DNA of 36,361 nt, taken from contig JBECKQ010000297.1 in the NCBI GenBank assembly GCA_040235375.1, positions 1 to 36,361 of the forward strand, given 5' to 3'. The notes under the pieces were generated by a model. That model had not been told where the DNA came from and did no database searches. It saw only the letters and a list, made by a program, of their open reading frames with translations. The DNA comes from JBECKQ01 sp040235375. Its GTDB lineage: Bacteria; Planctomycetota; Phycisphaerae; UBA1845. The translations under genes were made by a program, and so were the position numbers. This document shows positions 32,363 through 36,361 of this stretch, one piece after another. Each line of letters opens with the position of its first letter. Position 1 is the first letter of the stretch.

Positions 32363-33715
32363 ATGACCTGGCTGGCGAATATCGCCTATCTGTGCGCCGC
32401 GGTCGTATACCTGCCCGTGCTCGTCTACCAGATGACGGTGCAGCGCAAGAACCGCCGTGGCTGGGGCGAGCGGCTTTTCGGCCCGCGGCATCGCGATCGC
32501 GGCGCCCCGGACCAGCGGCGCATCTGGGTGCATGCCGTCTCGCTGGGAGAGATCAACGCGGCACGCGGGATTATCGCGTCCCTCGCCGAATCGCTCGGCG
32601 ATTACGAGATCGTCATTTCCACCACGACGGACACCGGCTACGCGCGGGCGCGTGAGCTGTACGGCCGCGAACGCGTGTTTCGTTTTCCGGCTGATTTTTC
32701 GTGGACGATTCGCCGCACGCTCGACCGCATCCGGCCGGCACTCATCGTGCTCGTCGAACTCGAGGTGTGGTTCAACATGGTGAGGCTGGCGACGCGACGC
32801 GGTGTGCCCGTCGCCGTGGTCAACGGCCGGCTCACCGAGCGAAGCCATCGACGCCTGCGCCGGCTTGGCCCGCTGGCGCGATCGATGTTCACGCGGCTTG
32901 CCTGGGTCGGGGCGCAGGACGAGGCGATCGCCGGGCGTTTTCGCGACCTGGGCACGCCGGCTGATCGCGTTCAGGTTACCGGCTCGGTCAAGTGGGACAC
33001 GGCGCAGGTGGCCGACCGCATCGACCGCGCGGAAGATCTGGCCGCAGCGATGGGGATCGATCGCAGCCGGCCCTTGTGGGTGTGCGGCAGCACGGGGCCG
33101 GGGGAGGAGACGATCATCCTCGACTGCCACCGCGCGGTCCGCGGATCGTTTCCCGACGCTCAGCTCGCCATCATTCCACGCAAGCCGGAGCGGTTCGACC
33201 AGGTGGCGGAGTTGATCCGCTCCGCGGGCTTCGAGTGCGTTCGCCGCAGTGGGAGACCGGACGGTTCGGCCGAGGCCGACCCGCCCGCGAGCGACGCGGT
33301 GTTCCTGGGCGATACGATGGGCGAGCTGCGGAAGCTCTACTCTTTGGCGGACGTGGTTTTCGTCGGCCGGTCACTCGTGCCGATGGGGGGCTCGGATCCC
33401 ATGGAGGTCGCGGCGTTGGGCAAGCCGGTCATCACGGGCCCGCACATGGACAACTTCGCCCAGCCCACGCAGGCGCTCGCCGGCGGCGGAGGCCTGCGTA
33501 GCGTGGCGGACGCGCGCGAGTTGACTGCAGCGGTCCGCGAAGTGCTGCGTGATCGCGACTTGGGCCGCAAGATCGGAGCCCATGCCCGCCAGGTCGTCGT
33601 CGCCAATCAAGGCGCGACCGGCCGGACAACGAGCGCGCTTATGAACATGCTGGACCTCGCCGGCCGATCCTCGCTGCCGGGAAAATCAAAAGGAGCTACC
33701 CCTGCGGAGGGGTAG
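32363..33715 (+). CDS. waaA: 3-deoxy-D-manno-octulosonic acid transferase (Kdo transferase)
   Basis: This encodes 450 residues of the GT-B fold enzyme that adds Kdo to lipid A precursor, marking a lipopolysaccharide-bearing outer membrane. An N-terminal membrane anchor (about 3-22) precedes RRIWVHAVSLGEINAARG, the family hallmark with the catalytic Glu region. The C-terminal half has GRSLVPMGGSDPMEVAALGK and ITGPHMDNF, matching the CMP-Kdo side; the usual GGHNPLE is GGSDPME here. Start: ATG at 32363, with GTG at 32357 possible; no strong ribosome site. The last codons and stop (TAG at 33713-33715) lie inside a 13-bp terminator hairpin. No other LPS genes are visible nearby. Confidence 0.93.
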   Translation: MTWLANIAYLCAAVVYLPVLVYQMTVQRKNRRGWGERLFGPRHRDRGAPDQRRIWVHAVSLGEINAARGIIASLAESLGDYEIVISTTTDTGYARARELYGRERVFRFPADFSWTIRRTLDRIRPALIVLVELEVWFNMVRLATRRGVPVAVVNGRLTERSHRRLRRLGPLARSMFTRLAWVGAQDEAIAGRFRDLGTPADRVQVTGSVKWDTAQVADRIDRAEDLAAAMGIDRSRPLWVCGSTGPGEETIILDCHRAVRGSFPDAQLAIIPRKPERFDQVAELIRSAGFECVRRSGRPDGSAEADPPASDAVFLGDTMGELRKLYSLADVVFVGRSLVPMGGSDPMEVAALGKPVITGPHMDNFAQPTQALAGGGGLRSVADARELTAAVREVLRDRDLGRKIGAHARQVVVANQGATGRTTSALMNMLDLAGRSSLPGKSKGATPAEG

Positions 33716-33721
33716 CTCCTT
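33690..33721 (-). terminator. Strong intrinsic terminator shared by convergent genes
   Basis: AAGGAGCTACCCC (33690-33702) and GGGGTAGCTCCTT (33709-33721) form a perfect 13-bp stem with a 6-nt loop. On the minus strand the stem runs into TTTTGATTTTCC, a good T-tract, so it should terminate the PEP-CTERM transcripts. It overlaps the end of waaA, for which the plus-strand tail is less T-rich. Confidence 0.85.
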
Positions 33722-33776
33722 GAGTGAGCATTCTCACTTTCCAGCAAACACACGCGACCAGTCGCGCATGCTTCGC

Positions 33777-34400
33777 TTAGCGGCGGCGAAGAACGGCCAG
33801 GCCGCCGAGAGCGAGCAGGGCGAGCGAAGCCGGTTCGGGAACGTTGATCGCCCCCTCGGTGTTGCTGCCGTCCGTCAGCATCCAGGTGTTGCCGAAGCTG
33901 ATGCGTTGCAGTGACGAGCCGAGCAGCGTCGAGCTTGTCTCCGCGACGCCGATGTCCATCGACAGGACGCCATTGGCCGGACCAACGCCTGCGGTGAAGG
34001 TTCCCTCGTAGGACAGGAACTCGACCAGGCTGCCGGCGATATCGACCGAGATCCCGTCCGGGGAGCCGTTCTGAATGCCGTTCACCGGCAGGTCGAGCGT
34101 GTAGTAGTCCTTCCCGTCCGCCAGCGTGCCGATGGCGGTGAAGTCGGTGCCGACGACGAAGATGTCGGTGCCCGGCGTGCCGGTATCGGTGTAGTAGAGC
34201 ATATCGGCGCCGTTGTAGAGCGAGACGGTCACGTCCGCCGGGTTCGTGCCGCCATCGAGCACGACCTCGATGAACTCGCCGGCATCGGTGCCGGCATTGT
34301 CATAGTGGAACTCGTTGAGGTACGCCGTGGCGTACGCGCTGGCGGCGCAGCCCAGCAGCAGGGCCGCCGCGACAACCGCCATACTTCCGCACAACTTCAT
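33777..34400 (-). CDS. PEP-CTERM secreted protein with lamin-tail-like domain
   Basis: This encodes 207 residues. A signal peptide covers about 1-25 (MKLCGSMAVVAAALLLGCAA, cleaved near AYA). The main domain starts with AYLNEFHYDNAGTDAGEFIE, the pattern of secreted lamin-tail-like (LTD) beta-sandwich domains, and continues with beta-strand-like Gly/Thr/Asp-rich sequence. The C-terminus is a sorting tag: VPEPASLALLALGG, a hydrophobic stretch, then RRR. PEP-CTERM proteins are processed by an exosortase in the inner membrane and often end up at the cell surface or in extracellular polymer. ATG at 34400 has AGGAGG 8 nt upstream. It follows a second PEP-CTERM gene by 61 bp and is followed by a strong terminator. 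Confidence 0.9.
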   Translation of the reverse strand: MKLCGSMAVVAAALLLGCAASAYATAYLNEFHYDNAGTDAGEFIEVVLDGGTNPADVTVSLYNGADMLYYTDTGTPGTDIFVVGTDFTAIGTLADGKDYYTLDLPVNGIQNGSPDGISVDIAGSLVEFLSYEGTFTAGVGPANGVLSMDIGVAETSSTLLGSSLQRISFGNTWMLTDGSNTEGAINVPEPASLALLALGGLAVLRRR

Positions 34401-34422
34401 AATTCCAGCCTCCTGAAACATT

Positions 34423-34438
34423 CGCGGCCCTGGCCGCG
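34423..34438 (-). repeat. Hairpin between the two PEP-CTERM genes
   Basis: CGCGGCC-ct-GGCCGCG forms a 7-bp GC-rich stem with a 2-nt loop in the 61-bp gap. There is no T-tract on the minus strand, so it may adjust relative expression or RNA processing rather than terminate. Confidence 0.4.
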
Positions 34439-34461
34439 CGGTAATTCATGCGTCATCCACG

Positions 34462-35145
34462 TTACCGGCGGCGAAGCAGAACCAGGCCGCCGAGAGCGAG
34501 CAGGGCCAGGCTGGCCGGTTCGGGTGCGAACGTAATCGTCGCGTTGTCGTTCGAGACCTCGACGTGGAGATCATCGATGAAGATGTCCGAGGCGACGGTG
34601 GCGTCGGTGGAGGGCGAGCTGTAGATACGTGCCTCCAGAATCCAGGCGTCGCGCGTGTTCAGGGCACTGTCGAAGGTCCAGCTCGCGGAAACCTGGTTCC
34701 AGCCGGTGCCCAGGCTGTAATCGCTGCCGGTGCCGGGTGAGCCGGAATAGCTGTTCACGTCTCCTGACACACCATAGTGGCCCCAGAGCCGGCCCGACGG
34801 GCTGGCGCCATCGGTGATGTCGTAGAAGTACAGCGTCGCCGTGATCACGTCGCCATCGGTCAAGCCTTCGATGAAACCGACGTAGCCTTGCGGTGTGCCG
34901 CTGTGCGGGTTCTCTTCCATCTTCAAGTAATGCGTGCCGGAGTTGGGGCCCGGGCAGTCGTAGGGCACGTTGGCATTCAGGCCGGTTTGCGGGCCCATCA
35001 CGTTGTCGAAGAAGACATTGGTGCCGTAGTACCCCATCACCGTCGCACCGTTCTCCCAGCCGAAATCGGCCGTGATGGTCGCGCTGGCCGGTGACGTTAG
35101 AATGAACACCGCGCCGAGCGCAGCCAGGACTTTCACGTACTTCAT
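34462..35145 (-). CDS. PEP-CTERM secreted protein, jelly-roll-like
   Basis: This encodes 227 residues. A signal peptide covers about 1-22 (MKYVKVLAALGAVFILTSPA). The middle (about 23-200) is rich in Gly, Tyr, Trp, Asp and Thr with alternating beta pattern (ITADFGWENGATVMGYYG, ITATLYFYDITDG, WILEARIYSS, FIDDLHVEVS), suggesting a carbohydrate-binding-like beta sandwich; no catalytic residues are evident. The C-terminus is the sorting tag APEPASLALLALGG, then hydrophobic residues and RRR, nearly identical to the neighbour's tag. ATG 35145 has AGGAGG upstream. The open frame extends upstream antisense to acs but that part is not coding. First gene of a two-gene minus-strand unit. Confidence 0.88.
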   Translation of the reverse strand: MKYVKVLAALGAVFILTSPASATITADFGWENGATVMGYYGTNVFFDNVMGPQTGLNANVPYDCPGPNSGTHYLKMEENPHSGTPQGYVGFIEGLTDGDVITATLYFYDITDGASPSGRLWGHYGVSGDVNSYSGSPGTGSDYSLGTGWNQVSASWTFDSALNTRDAWILEARIYSSPSTDATVASDIFIDDLHVEVSNDNATITFAPEPASLALLALGGLVLLRRR

Positions 35146-35332
35146 GTTTCCATCCTCCTGAAAGAAAAAACCGCGGATCGATTTCCGTGGCGCCGACTTG
35201 ACGCGCGGCACGCCGCCCGCGCCGAAGCCTGCGCGAATAGTTCCGCCATTCTCTCTCTCGGGAGGCGCCGCCGACGTGTGACAGATGTGGCGTGTGGCCT
35301 CTTTGCCCCTCTCTCGAAGCAACCTCTCCACC

Positions 35333-35361
35333 ATACTAATGAAAAGCGGGTTCGATTCCAA
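35333..35361 (-). promoter_or_regulatory. Candidate promoter for the PEP-CTERM gene pair
   Basis: On the minus strand TTGGAA (35356-35361) and TAGTAT (35333-35338) are 17 bp apart and match four of six positions each. The leader to the ATG at 35145 would be about 180 nt. Confidence 0.4.
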
Positions 35362-35429
35362 GCCGTAAACCTGGAAGTCGTCCGGGTTTAGCGCGCTTTT
35401 AATGGGGCGGTCCGCCCGGCTCTTTGCCG

Positions 35430-35449
35430 TTGTAACCCTTTGATTACAA
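35430..35449. promoter_or_regulatory. Inverted repeat TTGTAA-N8-TTACAA in divergent spacer
   Basis: A perfect 6-bp inverted repeat with an 8-bp centre, in the 519-bp gap 35146-35664 between the PEP-CTERM pair and acs. The size fits a dimeric regulator site. Apart from this and the two candidate promoters, nothing gene-like is seen in the gap. Confidence 0.3.
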
Positions 35450-35586
35450 GGCAGTTGCGGTAAATGCAGGCATGGCGTCCCCTGGCAGGCGAGGTTATCG
35501 GACATGCGCCTTTGCCCGAACTTTCCCGGCGCGCTCGGTGGGGGGGCGTCGTCCGCGTGGAGGCGCTCGAACCGCCGTCCGCACAC

Positions 35587-35592
35587 TATACT
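35587..35592 (+). promoter_or_regulatory. Candidate -10 box of acs
   Basis: TATACT matches five of six -10 positions and lies 73 bp before the acs ATG. The -35 region at 16-18 bp is poor (GCTCGA), so an activator may be needed. Confidence 0.35.
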
Positions 35593-35664
35593 GCCCCATT
35601 GGGCCAGACGGGCCATAGGTTGCGGTCGGCCGGACCGCCCCCGAATAACCACGGAGACGCCATC

Positions 35665-36361
35665 ATGACCGAAGCTCAGGGCATCGAGTCCGTCCTGCAC
35701 GAAGACCGCGCGTTCGCGCCGCCGACGGAGTTCGCGAAAAACGCGCACATCAATTCGCCGGCGCAGTACGAGCAGATGTACCGCCGCTCGATCGACGATC
35801 CCGAAAGCTTCTGGTCCAACATCGCCGAGGATCTCTTCTGGTTCAAAAAACCGCAGCGCGTGCTGGAGTGGAATCCACCGGATGCCAGGTGGTTCGTCGG
35901 CGGAAAAACGAACGCGTGCTACAACTGCGTCGATCTGCAGATCGAGCGCGGCCGGGGCGATCACACTGCGATCCTCTGGGAGGGCGAGCCCGGCGAAACG
36001 CGAACGCTGACCTACAACGAGCTCAAGACGCAGGTCTGCAAGTGCGCCAACGTGCTCAAGTCGCTCGGCGTGAAGAAGGGCGACCGCGTCACCATCTACA
36101 TGCCCATGGTGCCCGAACTCGTCATCGCCATGCTGGCCTGCGCTCGCATCGGCGCCCCGCACAGCATCATCTTCGGCGGCTTCAGCGCTGCCGCCATCGC
36201 CGATCGCGTGGAGGACGCGCAGAGCCGCATCGTGATCACCGCGGACGGCGGCTGGCGGCGAGGAGCCATCCTGCCGCTGAAAAAGAACGTGGACGAGGCC
36301 GCCGACCTGACGGGCATCATCGACCACGTCGTCGTGCTCAAACGCTGCGGCAACGAAGTCA
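35665..36361 (+). CDS. acs: Acetyl-CoA synthetase, N-terminal part
   Basis: The gene runs off the window; 232 codons are visible of about 650 expected. The product activates acetate with ATP and CoA to give acetyl-CoA. The N-terminal ACS domain is clear: FWSNIAEDLFWFKKPQRVLEW, NACYNCVDLQIERGRGDHTA, ILWEGEPGETRTLTYNELK, KKGDRVTIYMPMVPELVIAM and RIGAPHSIIFGGFSA. These match Acs rather than propionyl-CoA synthetase in overall pattern, though the distinguishing C-terminal residues are not visible. ATG at 35665 has GGAG 8 nt upstream. Cytoplasmic. Divergent from the PEP-CTERM genes. Confidence 0.93.
   Translation, partial: MTEAQGIESVLHEDRAFAPPTEFAKNAHINSPAQYEQMYRRSIDDPESFWSNIAEDLFWFKKPQRVLEWNPPDARWFVGGKTNACYNCVDLQIERGRGDHTAILWEGEPGETRTLTYNELKTQVCKCANVLKSLGVKKGDRVTIYMPMVPELVIAMLACARIGAPHSIIFGGFSAAAIADRVEDAQSRIVITADGGWRRGAILPLKKNVDEAADLTGIIDHVVVLKRCGNEV

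Noticed and set aside
35240..35310. Sigma-54 promoter for the PEP-CTERM genes
   Set aside because: GG and GC elements are present on both strands but at wrong spacing (11 or 14 instead of 10).
35346..35366. GGTTCGATTCC, resembling a tRNA T-loop
   Set aside because: The flanking bases cannot form a T stem and no acceptor or anticodon arm is found around it.
35146..36327. Long minus-strand extension of the second PEP-CTERM gene
   Set aside because: It is antisense to acs and crosses the promoter region; a signal peptide and ribosome site mark the true start at 35145.

Overview
This 36.4 kb, GC-rich window looks like a chromosome segment of a Planctomycetota bacterium, probably Phycisphaerae-like. 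That placement is an inference. It rests on two PEP-CTERM secreted proteins with RRR tails, a sigma factor overlapping a Ser/Thr kinase gene, Kdo transferase (a Gram-negative envelope), and abundant short GC-rich palindromic repeats. No tRNA, rRNA, CRISPR array, transposase or prophage was found.

Layout. 1-2978 (minus): an envelope-type cassette of a single-TM helical protein, a Phage_holin_3_6-family membrane protein, a DUF3618-type protein and a YihY/BrkB protein cut by the window edge. 3214-4383 (plus): P1/DmpA-family peptidase. 4399-7101 (minus): an unknown four-TM protein and a Uup-like ABC-F ATPase. 7728-9784 (plus): an ECF-like sigma factor overlapping a membrane Ser/Thr kinase that carries an N-terminal zinc-binding anti-sigma-like motif. 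10032-25336 (plus): a complete 14-gene complex I operon, nuoA to nuoN, with NuoE and NuoF as NADH-input subunits. 25463-27792 (plus): acyl carrier protein, acyl-AMP ligase and FabG-like reductase. 28323-30579: an Asp-rich unknown protein, a convergent soluble histidine kinase and a divergent 88-residue unknown. 30580-31039: palindromic repeats. 31040-32140 (minus): pyrB. 32363-33715 (plus): waaA/kdtA. 33777-35145 (minus): two PEP-CTERM proteins. 35665 to the end (plus): the start of acetyl-CoA synthetase.

How the genes work together. The nuo block encodes the proton-pumping NADH:quinone oxidoreductase. The ACP/ligase/reductase trio is self-consistent: activate an acid, load it on the carrier, reduce a keto group. 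It follows nuo in the same direction but probably has its own role. The sigma/kinase pair looks like a transcriptional signalling module in which the kinase may also hold the sigma factor.

The more unusual points are the zinc-motif non-RD kinase next to the sigma factor, the NuoM tail encoded by a palindromic repeat, two tandem hairpins with complementary loops after the reductase gene, a histidine kinase with an expanded ATP lid, and several families of palindromic repeats. None of these is proof of a new system; the sequence supports them as candidates.
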